DNA of 64,000 bases from Anastatus disparis (taxonomy: Eukaryota; Arthropoda; Insecta; Hymenoptera; Eupelmidae), in contig JAFFSR010000227.1 in the NCBI GenBank assembly GCA_017163975.1, positions 4,764,501 through 4,828,500 of the forward strand, in the 5' to 3' direction. Shown here in pieces: positions 1-10,260 of this stretch. Under the pieces are notes generated by a model. That model was not told where the DNA came from. It ran no database searches and saw only the letters and a list, made by a program, of their open reading frames with translations. Made by a program: the position numbers and the translations under genes. Numbering within the stretch: position 1 is the stretch's first letter; each line of letters starts with the position of its first letter.

Positions 1-630
1 ACTGCGAGGATCATAAATAATTTGCTATGAAAGAATTAAAACTTCGAGCAATATTGTTTACTTTTTTATGTATGATGAATTTTTATTGATGAAGAGACGA
101 TGAAGGATCTGAATAAAAGAGAAATATATTTATCAAATAAATATTATCATATGAACGTTGAAGATAACACGCAGTATTTGTAATGTTCACTTATACAGTA
201 AAATATCATATCTGTATTTTCGTTAATGTGCATATATGCTAACTTATATTTCCCGCGCTTGTAAAAAACATTTTTGTTAAAACGTAAAGAATTAAATCGC
301 ACTATGTAAAATACATTCTCAGTAATGATAATAAGTTTTTGAAATATGATTGATTATAGCTTTGAACTGCGTTATGTAGAATAGAAATTCTTTCCCATGC
401 AGGAGCATATTAAAAAATTTTATATAAATTTTTTTGGCACAAAAAATATATTTAAAAAAAAATAAAATAAAGATTTTAAAAAGTTTTCTCTTGCTAGGTA
501 GCAAAAATAAAACAACGTGTTTCGCTACCATATATGAGAACACGTAATATTATATCATCTAAAATCTGAACGTTCTAATATGGCTATTTCTATCTTTAAT
601 TAAAATACAATGAGAAGGTCACATTAATTT

Positions 631-1221
631 AAGGTGACTCAAGCGCTTTGTGCCGTATCAAACGGGGCCCTATATATAACGACATTAAAATACTTTTATC
701 GATAGAGTTATTATAAATCATTAAATAGTATTATTGATTAATTCTTGTTTTAAGAAAACAATGTTTAGTATTCAAAAGTATAATAAAAAGAAAAAAAATT
801 CTCATTTGGTTTCTCATTACAAGTTTTACTTTGGTACGTCCCTGTTGTTTTGTTGATTACGAACACTTTGAACACATGTTAGATTTATGTATATGGTGTC
901 CGTATCTGACGCGCATGCGCAGAAGCTACCATGATGTGTAGCAAATTCTATTTCATATTCTTTTAGAATTTTTTCCTCTTTTATTTCTTTGTCAAGTCCT
1001 TATTTTCTTTAACAAATTTTATCTCCATAAAATTAACAATAGGTATTTAATTTTTTTTGCATTCTACTTTTTTATAATAGAGTAAAATGGGATTTACGAT
1101 TCAGCCCCATAAAAGCACGGACATTTATTATCATTTTTATAACTTTTTCTCAAAAAATAGTTCGTCAACTCTTACTTTTTAAAACATAGATCGAAAAATT
1201 AACGTTCAAAGTCTACCTTAT
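631..1221. mobile_element. Probable TIR element inserted in copy A (TAAGGTG family)
   Basis: The left end TTAAGGTGACTCAAGCG and following GTGCCGTATCAAAC match the left end of the element at 21666 (TAAGGTGGCTGCAG, GTGCCATATCAAAC). The right end, near 1208-1217 (TCTACCTTA), resembles the inverted terminus TCACCTTA. The extra length in copy A over copy B fits an insertion here. No coding capacity is visible. The right boundary is approximate. Confidence 0.45.
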
Positions 1222-1702
1222 CGAGGCCCCGTATAAAATAAATTTATTTTTATTAATTTAAATAATTTTTATCATTAAAAAAAAGCTGTAATTTATATTT
1301 AATAATGTTCCAATTTATAATTTTATAAGTGGGATATTTTTTTAATTAATTAAGCGCTATTAATGTGTAAAGAGAAAATTTTAGAAGAATATTGATCAAA
1401 TGGTGGATACGCAATTGAATAGACTGCAAAAGTTAACCGCTTTTAATATCAATAGAAAAAAAAGCAGTATAAAAGTGCAGAATGATTTAGAAAAGTGAGA
1501 CAACGTTTAGAACTCATATTCCCAACATTTACATGAACTTTTTTTTATACAATATAAATATATAAATATGCTAATCATGTATACTTAGGACGATAATTTG
1601 TAGCTTTGTTCTTCAACTTACGTTTACGGTTTGCGTTAATGACCTCTTAAGTAATAAGACCGATAATAGTTCAATTAATACATAGTAAACCATAAAGGAA
1701 AA

Positions 1703-1900
1703 TCAACCGAGTAATATGATGAAATTGACATTGAACTTTCTGAAAATGATCAAAAGTTCTGAGAGAGGGGAACAATATAATAGGATATACACATAAGAGT
1801 ATACGCCTTCATGATAATTAATTAAGAGACAAAAGTTCAGATCAGTCAAGAGTAAAGAAGAAATGGTAAGGAAGGACAAATCGATGAAATTATCAACCAA
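1703..1900 (-). pseudogene. Hydrophobic frame, copy A (decayed exon?)
   Basis: A ~65-codon open stretch on the minus strand that reads VDNFIDLSFL then SSLLLTDLNF and ends FNVNFII before a stop. It has no ATG start, so it can only be an exon or a remnant. Copy B (9947-10186) encodes a clearly similar peptide (ADSFVNLSLL, SSLLL-type core, YVYIL, RKFNVNFII). Copy A has a 1-nt length difference near its end that shifts the frame relative to B. Two probable membrane helices suggest a piece of a membrane protein such as a chemoreceptor, but I do not recognise the family. Confidence 0.3.
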
Positions 1901-2044
1901 ATATGTAAATTTTGTAAATAATTATATGCGTGTCTTTCTTCCTCTTTTCTTTTTTTCTATATGATTTAATTTAAATATTAAAAAAATAATAGAGACTTGG
2001 AATGAATCGATCGATATTGACAAATGATTACCTTATTTAAAAAT

Positions 2045-2166
2045 CTTTTATTCCTACCTCAACAGTGATGGCCACTTTATTAAGTCCAAAAACAGGCTGA
2101 AAATAAGATACAACTAACTTATAAAATTTCAGCAAAAATAAAGTACTTTATTTTCGCTAAATTACA
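2045..2166 (-). repeat. Dispersed ~115-bp repeat, copy 1
   Basis: Same orientation and order as 14085-14197: CCTACCTCAACAGTGATGGC, TTTATTAAGTCC, AGGCTGAAAATAAGAT, then AAATAAAGTACTTT. On the minus strand a 39-nt block is bounded by CAG before it and GAGGTAGG after it, like a mini-exon. Part of the block also occurs at 14357 (+) and 44793 (-) beside snap-back elements. Origin unknown, probably a repeat-family end. Confidence 0.65.
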
Positions 2167-2331
2167 TATTTGATTGATAATATGATTCAAATATTTTTTG
2201 GATAGCATATTTGTACCGAAGAAACAGAAAATGGCATTGCTTCGACTTCGTGTTAACACCACTGAGCTTCGCGCTCAAATGAAAACCGGTTTGCTTTGAG
2301 CCAACTTGCTAACGTAAACATCAAATTTCAG

Positions 2332-2463
2332 ATGAGTCAAGATGATTTCACTAATAAAGAAAGACACATGGATGAAACTACTGCAGATCAGATCTTAAAC
2401 ACAAAATTTTATCTTGATGCAAAGTTTCTTTCTATAGAAAGATATTTTCAATACAGGAAATAA
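2332..2463 (+). other. Exon-like short frame (43 codons)
   Basis: ATG to TAA, starting MSQDDFTNKERHMDETTAD and ending FLSIERYFQYRK. It is preceded directly by CATCAAATTTCAG, a good 3' splice-site match, and the frame stays open about 22 codons further upstream. Composition here (2220-2460) is less AT-rich than the surroundings. I recognise no homologue. It could be a last exon, a decayed gene piece or chance. Confidence 0.22.
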
Positions 2464-2793
2464 ATTTATTTTTTATAAAGCAAATTTTTTTTAATTTAAT
2501 TTTTTTTCCTATTACTAAATGATAAATTATTACAAAAGTGTATTTGTAAAGAGTAAAAAATAAAAACGTTTGTGTATAATTAAATACAATAACAATATTG
2601 TTTTTAATTATTTAAGAATCAAGATCTTTCTAATTACAATTTATTACTTTTTATTATTAAAAATGATATACATAATTTTTACACTATAATTGAATAAAAA
2701 ATAATCATACATTTTTATAAATACAGTGTGAAATATATGTTTGTTTTACAATTATATTATAATTATTTATTCACAATATTGAAATAGGATACA
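2464..2793. other. AT-rich spacer
   Basis: Very AT-rich sequence with homopolymer runs. Nothing recognisable. Confidence 0.6.
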
Positions 2794-2964
2794 CCCTGGA
2801 AGAAAATTGACCATATCTTAAGCATAATTGTTGGTCAACGCATGTTAAAATGACACTTATCTAGAAATTTTTTAAAAATAATTTCTAGAATTTCTAGATA
2901 AGTGCCATTTTAACATTTGTTGACCAGCAATTATGCCTACAATATGGTCAATTTTCTTCCAGGG
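2794..2964. mobile_element. Palindromic MITE, copy 1
   Basis: The whole 171 bp folds on itself. It begins CCCTGGAAGAAAATTGACCA and ends with its inverted form, and the complementarity continues through GCATAATTG, TGGTCAACG, GTTAAAATGACACTTATC and CTAGAAATT to a short loop near 2870-2882. A second copy lies at 63169-63322. It has no coding capacity. Two copies in one window argue for a mobile, non-autonomous family. Confidence 0.85.
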
Positions 2965-3372
2965 CAATGTATTCTTTTTCCAAAAATTTTTTTTTCATGT
3001 AGAGATGTTTATCTTTTATTTTAGGGATTTTTATTGTTACTTTACATAGTTAATAAATGTTAACTTTTATCAAGTCAAAATTTATTTTTCATAAAAATAA
3101 CTTAATCGTTCTATTTCTAGTAGTAAAAAATTAAAGTCTATATTATATTTCACTATACTACAAAACTTTACAAAACTTGAATTCAATACTTTCAAATTCT
3201 TTAATTTCCACAATTTAAGTTAAAATGTCTTCAGAAATTCTAAACTTACTCTCAGCATACTATTTTCACGTTATGTTCATGCACTTTAAAAATGAGCAGT
3301 ATGTATCACACTCGTTTATCACAAAAAACCGTACATTATTTTTTACAATACTTACAAAAATATAGAAAAATA

Positions 3373-3378
3373 TTTATT
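3373..3378 (-). terminator. Candidate poly(A) signal of the P450
   Basis: Read on the minus strand this is AATAAA, about 45 bp beyond the P450 stop codon. It is the first perfect hexamer at a normal distance. The composition is AT-rich, so chance occurrence is possible. Confidence 0.5.
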
Positions 3379-3423
3379 TGTCAATTCATAATCAATTGTT
3401 CAATCTAATAAATACTAATGAAG

Positions 3424-4911
3424 TCAATTCCTTGGCTTTATCTTTAACCAACAGCCTCCTTTTGGGACAGGTGAGAAGGAAATTCTATCATATTTCAATG
3501 GTATACAAGTCTTTTTACATACATCAAAACTACATTTATGTAATAAATGTACAAAAAAAACTTTGACCTCCAGAATAGCAAATCGATTACCAATACATGA
3601 TCTTGGTCCCATTCCAAAACCTAAATTTGTTACGTCGCCTAACGTAATTTTCTTATTTAAGTATCTTTCAGGATTGAATTTATCAGGTTCTTCATACAAA
3701 TCAGGATCATGATATACTCCAGGAGCAGCTATTAAAATTTCTGAACCTTTTTTGATAATATAGGGCTTTGATTCTGGTAAAGTTGGAGGTAATTCAAAAT
3801 CTTTTGAACAAACACGACTTAAAAAGCCTACTGAATGCATTCTTAAGGTTTCGTTAAACACTGCATCCAAATAAATTAAATTGTTGATAGTTTCATAAGT
3901 AAGTTCGCCGTTGCACTCATCCATTGTAATATCGATTTCATTTTGAAGTTTCTCTTGAATATCAGGATTCATAGCCAATTCATGAGCCATCATGCACATT
4001 ACACTAGAAACAGTTTCAAAACCACCAAGGAAAAATATAAATGCTTGTGCTGCCATTTTAATAAGATCCAGGTCATTTAATTTGTTCCTACCATCCATCA
4101 TCAGTTGTAACATATCAGGCCTCTTAATACCATTTTTATCTCTTTCCTTTATAGTAGAATCTATAAGATCAATAAAAAAATCGGTGTTCTTTTTAGATAT
4201 GAATCTTATTCCGATTAACTTTGATAGCCACGGTGAAATTCTGAGAATCATTACTTTCATTAAAATCGAGGAACCAAAAGTTGTAGATTCTCTACCGTTG
4301 ATGTAAAACTCATTTTTCGGATGTTTTAAACTGTCAACTTCAATCCCAAATGCACAGGTTGCTATGACATCATTCGTATATCTTGTAAAAATATCTTTCA
4401 TATTGATTTCCTCTTTTTCGCGATAAAGATCCAAAAAATGATCAGTAAAACTTTTGGCACAATTGGACATTAATACATACATCAACCGCATTTTGCTAGA
4501 AGTAAAAGCTGGACTTAATAAAGTTCTTACCTCATGCCACTGTTCACCATTTATAATGGCTAAATTATTAGCAAAAAGCGGGTCATCTTTTGGATCAACA
4601 TACGTTTGGTGATCAGAAAAGTGATCAAAATTTTTCACAAGGATACTTTTAATCAATTCAAGATCACGCACCACAATCATTGGATTTATAAACATGAAAC
4701 ACCCAATGTATTTTGCTTGTGTATCAACTTTATATACCCGTTGAATAATTTTGCTCCAGTGATCTCCAAGGAGGACTTGAAAGCCTAGGAAACAACGCCA
4801 TCCTGTAGGTCGAGGTATTCCCCATTTTTTATAATAATTTTTCTTTTCTTGAATTTTAATGATAATATAAATAATTAATATTACTATCAGCGACCAAATC
4901 CAGTAATCCAT
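3424..4911 (-). CDS. Cytochrome P450, CYP3 clan, CYP9/CYP336-like
   Basis: A 495-residue microsomal P450 monooxygenase, normal length for the family, encoded without introns. Seen in the translation: an N-terminal hydrophobic anchor (about residues 4-19) that should hold it in the ER membrane; a basic linker and proline hinge WGIPRPTGW (30-38); the helix-C motif WHEVR (125-129); the CYP9-like stretch LSPAFTSSKMR (132-142); the oxygen-binding I-helix GGFET (296-300); the K-helix ETLR (354-357); the PERF-type NPERY (413-417); and the heme loop FGMGPRSCIG with the heme-ligand cysteine at 439. No key residue is missing. Family knowledge: CYP3-clan insect P450s oxidise xenobiotics, plant compounds and hormones, with electrons from NADPH-P450 reductase. 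The substrate here is unknown. The frame is open further upstream to 5022, but 4911 is the first in-frame ATG, has A at -3 and G at +4, and directly precedes the anchor. Subfamily is uncertain; CYP9-like is the better guess. The lack of introns may be natural or mark a retrocopy. Confidence 0.95.
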   Translation of the reverse strand: MDYWIWSLIVILIIYIIIKIQEKKNYYKKWGIPRPTGWRCFLGFQVLLGDHWSKIIQRVYKVDTQAKYIGCFMFINPMIVVRDLELIKSILVKNFDHFSDHQTYVDPKDDPLFANNLAIINGEQWHEVRTLLSPAFTSSKMRLMYVLMSNCAKSFTDHFLDLYREKEEINMKDIFTRYTNDVIATCAFGIEVDSLKHPKNEFYINGRESTTFGSSILMKVMILRISPWLSKLIGIRFISKKNTDFFIDLIDSTIKERDKNGIKRPDMLQLMMDGRNKLNDLDLIKMAAQAFIFFLGGFETVSSVMCMMAHELAMNPDIQEKLQNEIDITMDECNGELTYETINNLIYLDAVFNETLRMHSVGFLSRVCSKDFELPPTLPESKPYIIKKGSEILIAAPGVYHDPDLYEEPDKFNPERYLNKKITLGDVTNLGFGMGPRSCIGNRFAILEVKVFFVHLLHKCSFDVCKKTCIPLKYDRISFSPVPKGGCWLKIKPRN

Positions 4912-4973
4912 AATTATTTTATTTATATTAACTGATATTAATTTATAACAACAACAAATTTTAATAAAACACA

Positions 4974-4985
4974 CTATGATGCCAT
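4974..4985 (-). promoter_or_regulatory. Tiny upstream ORF (Met-Ala-Ser-stop) in the P450 leader
   Basis: On the minus strand an ATG followed by two codons and TAG lies about 63 nt before the P450 start. If transcription begins further upstream, scanning ribosomes would meet it first. It could dampen translation of the P450. It is seen directly in the sequence; its function is inference. Confidence 0.3.
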
Positions 4986-5024
4986 GCGAGCCACGAGTTA
5001 ACTGCGCAGTGTTTCCTTTCAAAT

Positions 5025-5060
5025 TGAATGCTAGGTTGCGTTGAGTACATATATATGTAT
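5025..5060 (-). promoter_or_regulatory. Candidate TATA box and start region of the P450
   Basis: On the minus strand CATATATATG (about 5058-5049) is followed about 25-30 nt later by an ATTCAATT initiator-like sequence near 5028. The spacing suits a TATA promoter and would give a leader of about 115 nt. The flanking DNA is rich in TA, so this is tentative. The end of the foldback element (5066) lies immediately upstream, so most upstream promoter sequence would be transposon-derived. Confidence 0.3.
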
Positions 5061-5090
5061 GAAAGTATATATCGTCAGGTGGGAGGAAGA

Positions 5091-5246
5091 AGGTTACGAT
5101 TCGAAATTAGCCACAAAAAAGTAACGATTCGGATAAAGCCACAAAAAGGTTCAGATTCGAAATTGGCCACAAAAAAGTTACGATTCGGATAAAGCCACAA
5201 AAAGGTTCAGATTCGGGTTTAGCCACAAAAAGGTTACGATTCGGCT
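5091..5246 (+). repeat. 28-bp tandem array, left foldback arm (6 units)
   Basis: The core GATTCG starts at 5098, 5126, 5154, 5182, 5210 and 5238, an exact 28-bp step with no indels. Each unit has GGTTACGATTCG or GGTTCAGATTCG followed by a variable 5-6 bp and GCCACAAAA. Units 2 and 4 (GGATAAAG type) alternate with units 1 and 3 (GAAATTRG type), giving a partial 56-bp higher-order repeat. Confidence 0.9.
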
Positions 5247-5332
5247 GCTTATTTTTTCCTTCGATGTTTTGGATGAGACCCGCTGTTGAAAACAAGAGTT
5301 TGTCTCCTATATCTTAAGTACTCATAAATATT

Positions 5333-6267
<935 letters not shown>

Positions 6268-6354
6268 AATATTTATGAGTGCTTAGATATCGGAGATAAA
6301 TTCTTATGTTTTCAACAGCGGTTCTCATCCAAAACATCGGAGGAAAATATAAGC

Positions 6355-6510
6355 AGCCGAATCGTAACCTTTTTGTGGCTAAACCCGAATCTGAACCTTT
6401 TTGTGACTTTATCCGAATCGTAACTTTTTTGTGGCCAATTTCGAATCTGAACCTTTTTGTGGCTTTATCCGAATCGTTACTTTTTTGTGGCCAATTTCGA
6501 ATCGTAACCT
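6355..6510 (-). repeat. 28-bp tandem array, right foldback arm (6 units)
   Basis: This is the inverted counterpart of the left array. The reverse-complement core CGAATC runs from 6358 to 6498, spanning five 28-bp steps. The unit types come in the same order as in the left arm, with only scattered substitutions. The two arms therefore share a whole array and did not expand separately. Confidence 0.9.
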
Positions 6511-6535
6511 TCTTCCTCCCACCTGACGATATATA

Positions 6536-8509
6536 GAACTTTAAGTATAGTGAGCCGTGATGCAATCTACAAGGAAAGAATGCAACTGTAGTCATTGGCT
6601 ATCTGTTGCGATTTTAAATAAAAACAAATGTTTGTATTTTAAGTTTTTATATATTTAAGTAAATTTATTAATTAATTCAATAATTATATTTTATTATTTT
6701 TAAATAATATTTTACAGGAAATTTCACTAAAATTGACTTTATGAATCTTTCAATTTTTGAATGTATTTTACATTTTTGTTTAGATTGAATGTAATCTATC
6801 AAGTTGACAGATTAGATTATAAATTATAAATTTAAAGACTTATCTAATAAGGTAAATTTTTACAAAAATATAAAAAGGTTCATTAGGTAAATTTTTATCT
6901 TACTGAAATAAAATTGTGCAATTGATTACAATGTCAAAGTAAATTACATCAGAATCAATCTTTATTTAAATAACTGTTATCTTCCATATATTTTTTTATT
7001 CGTAATTTAATTTGAAAAAAAAAATAGAAAAAGCATAAATATTTTGAAAATTTGATTAATAAATTAACTATTATAAAAATTGGGAAAAATACATTTTAAT
7101 TATTATTTGTTCAAACTGAAAAATTTATTTCATTTTCATGCATCTATCAATATGGATTTAATTTTGAAAAATCTGCATGAATTTTAATTTGAAATATATT
7201 CAACTGTAATTTAATTTTAATTTGAATTAATCAAGTATTCTTAATGAAAAAATATTTGAACTTAAAAATCTGGAAAACCAAAAGTTTTTAAAATTTGTGA
7301 ATCTATAAAATTAAATTTTTTGTTAATACTTACTTTTTGTAGATAATACATAAAAAATATAGAAATATTAATATAAAAAATATTCATTTTATGTTTTCAT
7401 TTTATTTATTAATATCTTAACGTATTTCGCGGAGGGGCATTAATAACGTATATATATATAAGCTTTATTGAACATAAATGTTATATTTGGCATAAATAAT
7501 GTATTATAAAGTTTATATTTTCGTTAACATTAAAATTTTTTTCGATTTTTCTTATTATTTATTTTTATGACATAAATTAATAATGAATGCTAAAATTTTT
7601 CCAATTCTAATTATTCTTTAACTTTGAAAAAAATAGTCTTTTAATATACTGTAACTTTTATTTTTGAAAAATTTAAGCTCATCAGCTTTCATTTAAATAA
7701 AGTTTTAAGTTTCTAGCTATAAATGCTGAAGAATTTAGAATTTAAAAATTTAATAACTTTTTTAGTGACTTTCTTTAATTGCTTGTAACTAGGAAAATAT
7801 TAAAAATTAAGGTCTAAAATTTTGGCTTTTTCATATTTTTTTTGAAAAATCATCTTCCAAAATTTGAGCAAAATCGGCGATTTAATACTCTAACACTTTT
7901 CTTGTAAGTTAAATAATTAATTTTTGTTGACAAATAAAATCTTTTATTTTAACAATGTTTGCATATTTATTAAAGTTAGTAATCATAGTTCTTAAAACTT
8001 AACTAAATATTCTTAGCTCAATAATATTAAAATTAAAATTTTTCTTTAATTGGCACAAAACTATTAATTGTAACTATAAAAATAGATATCATGATAAAAT
8101 ATTAAAATATAATTAATTTGAACGTAATATTTATATATTAATCAAATATATTTTTTAGCTTTATGCACTTAAGTTACATGAAGTTCATGTATCATCGACA
8201 TTTGATTTTGTATTTTTTAATTTTATTATTAGCATTGACAAGCACGTTGCTAAGATATTTATAACAAAAAATGGCTTAGCGTTTTTCAACGTTAAGTTGA
8301 GAAATAATAAAAATAAGTTTTCATTGTAATTCTTCTCGAACATTAAGTATGAGATGACTTTGAAAAAAGTGTTTTATGTGTCTATAAAAACTAGCCACCC
8401 ATTACGGTTTGTTTACGTAACTTAAACAATTATAATTATTTAATGAATATTAAACATACTTGGTGTCCATCATACAGAACAAACATTTTTACTATCCTAG
8501 GTATTATTA
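6536..8509. other. AT-rich intergenic tract
   Basis: Nearly 2 kb of AT-rich DNA between the foldback element and duplicated copy B. I see only short broken frames and A/T homopolymers, with no gene or RNA gene. Confidence 0.6.
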
Positions 8510-8711
8510 TCGAATGAATGTTATTATCAAATACATTCAGAATGACTCAACACAACAATATTCATAATATTCGCTTATACAGTAAAATGAGATATTTTTG
8601 TTTTGTTTAGATGTGTGTTTACACTAGCTTCTGTTTCCCATGCTCGTAAAAAACACGCGGAAACGTACAGAATTTAATCTCAAAATTTAAAATAAGCACG
8701 CAAAAAGTAAA

Positions 8712-8741
8712 GCCAATAATAACTTTTTAGTTATTATTGGC
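8712..8741. repeat. Perfect 13-bp hairpin
   Basis: GCCAATAATAACT, a TTTT loop, then the exact inverted arm. It is present in copy B only. No downstream gene gives it an obvious role. Confidence 0.7.
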
Positions 8742-9376
8742 GATTCCATGATTTTCAGTGTTAATCTGAGCTATTTAGAATGAAAACTCTTCTTTGGTAA
8801 GATCGTTCTTTTAATAATTTTCAAATAAATATTTCTTGCACAAAAAATATACTTGAAAATACTAAAAATAGAATCTCAAGATATTAAAAAAGTTTCCTCC
8901 TATGAGTTAGCAAAAATAAAACGTGTGCATCTACCACATATGAGTGCACGTAATATTACATCATCTAAAATCTGAACGTTCTTATGTTGTTATTTCTATA
9001 ATTAAAAAATATTTATAAGGTCGTATTAATTTTCGCTGATTCAAAGTAACTCCAAAGTTCACAAAGGTACGTAATCGGGGCCCCAAAAAAAAAGAACGCA
9101 GTATATTTTTTTCAGAATTTAAATAATTATAAAAAGTGTTAATAATTTACTATTATATTGAGAATTTTAAATATATTTTATTATTAAAAGATATCTGCAA
9201 TTTCTGCTTACTAATATTCCAATAGTATTGATTTTAAACAATATTTTAATTATTAATCCATACGTGGAATTTTTATTTTGTTGATTCAAATTTTCAGCAA
9301 AAAAATTTATTATTCAACAGCAGTCAACAACTGACATGAGTACATATGTAAGATAGCGCAGAATGATCGATGTAAA

Positions 9377-9582
9377 GGTCTCAGTGGCTCACTCTGTAGA
9401 GTGATGGATTCGTAATATTGAGGTTCCGAGTTTGAATCCCGCTCTCGGCCAATTTATACAAACATCACTGTACGTTACATGTACTTTGTTCATAAACACA
9501 CTGACGATCTCCATCACTAATTAGCATCGCAACGATAGCACTAATACAGCAACATTAAATAAAATAAAAAAAAAAAAAAAAT
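9377..9582 (+). mobile_element. tRNA-derived SINE, copy 1
   Basis: The head is a decayed tRNA (A-box-like TGGCTCACTCTG, B-box-like GAGTTTGAATCCC) followed by the family body (ACAAACATCACTGTACGTTA; TTAGCATCGCAACGATAGCA; AACATTAAATAAA) and a poly(A) tail. It is inserted in copy B of the duplication. Clear target-site duplications were not found by eye. Confidence 0.9.
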
Positions 9583-9629
9583 AGTGTTAAATTCATGTTT
9601 TTTTCTTTGTAAAAATAAAGTAATGCAAC

Positions 9630-9781
9630 CACAGACTATCATTTTGGTCAAAAATGACCATACTGTATAATAAAATTTACTAGAAATATTGAAAAAATTT
9701 CTATACAACTTAAGAATTTTTATATTTTTAGCAAATTTTACTACAAAGTATGGTAATTTTGGGCCAAAATGGCAGTCTGTG
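9630..9781. mobile_element. Palindromic MITE-like element (CACAGACT termini)
   Basis: The left arm CACAGACTATCATTTTGG, TGACCATACT, AAAATTTACT is complementary to the right arm ending CCAAAATGGCAGTCTGTG. It totals 152 bp with imperfect arms and an AT loop and is absent from copy A of the duplication. Sequence is distinct from the 2794/63169 family. Non-coding. Confidence 0.75.
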
Positions 9782-9946
9782 ATAGCTTAACTATAAGGAT
9801 TGTAATTTTTACCTTTTTTTCCGTGTAGAAATAGAATAATCATATTAACTTTGGACGGATAACTTTTCACATAATTTTTTGCAGTTTTGCTTTTCTACTT
9901 ACATTTATATTTTTTTTAAATAACAATAAACACAGAAGAAACAATA

Positions 9947-10186
9947 TCAATCAAATGTGTGCAAAGTAAACCATAAGGAAAAATCAACGAAGCAGATGAT
10001 GAAATTGACATTAAACTTTCTGGAAATGATCAAAAGTCGTAGGAAGAGGGGACAATAGAATAGGATGTACACGTAAAGGCATACACTTTCATGATAATTC
10101 ATTAAGAGATAAATCAGAAAGTTGAGGCTAGTTAAGAGTAAAGAAGCAGCAATTAAGAGGGACAAATTGACGAAGCTATCAGCCAA
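9947..10186 (-). pseudogene. Hydrophobic frame, copy B (decayed exon?)
   Basis: A 79-codon minus-strand open stretch without ATG, similar along its length to the copy A frame at 1703-1900, and extending beyond it through VDFSLWFTLHTF to a stop. It is hydrophobic with probable transmembrane segments (SLLIAASLLL; YVYILFYC). A stop lies just upstream of the first shared residues, so it cannot be a full gene. Similarity at protein level in a diverged duplicate hints at former coding function. Family not recognised. Confidence 0.3.
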
Positions 10187-10260
10187 GTATCACAATTTGC
10201 AAATTACTACATAAGTATTTCTATTTTCTTCTTCTCTTTCATTTTTCTATATAATTTATT

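Larger units (their letters stand above)
160..1990. repeat. Duplicated segment, copy A
   Basis: Aligns by eye with copy B (about 8510-10260) in the same orientation. Shared blocks include CTTATACAGTAAAAT (188 and 8573), the leader around GCTCGTAAAAAACA, GCACAAAAAATATA, CATCTAAAATCTGAACGTTC (558 and 8962), and the ~220-bp block with GATGAAATTGACATT (1718 and 9993). Copy A has about 540 bp more than B between 630 and 1215, where a TIR element seems to be inserted. Divergence is substantial, so the duplication is old. A 32-codon ATG frame at 1400-1498 lies in it without a recognisable product. Confidence 0.8.
8510..10260. repeat. Duplicated segment, copy B
   Basis: The direct, diverged counterpart of copy A. 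Relative to A it lacks the TIR element but has gained a SINE (9377-9582) and a palindrome (9630-9781). A 13-bp perfect hairpin at 8712-8741 is also absent from A. The junction block CTTTGGACGGATAAC ... CTACTTACATTTA (about 9851-9909) corresponds to 1586-1626 in A. Read on the minus strand, both copies have a GTAAGT donor-like sequence there. Confidence 0.8.

Noticed and set aside
3992..4788. Plus-strand frames inside the P450
   Set aside because: They are shadows of the minus-strand P450 frame.
5091..5246. 28-bp repeats as a CRISPR array
   Set aside because: There are no unique spacers. Units are contiguous, inverted copies exist, and the window is eukaryotic.
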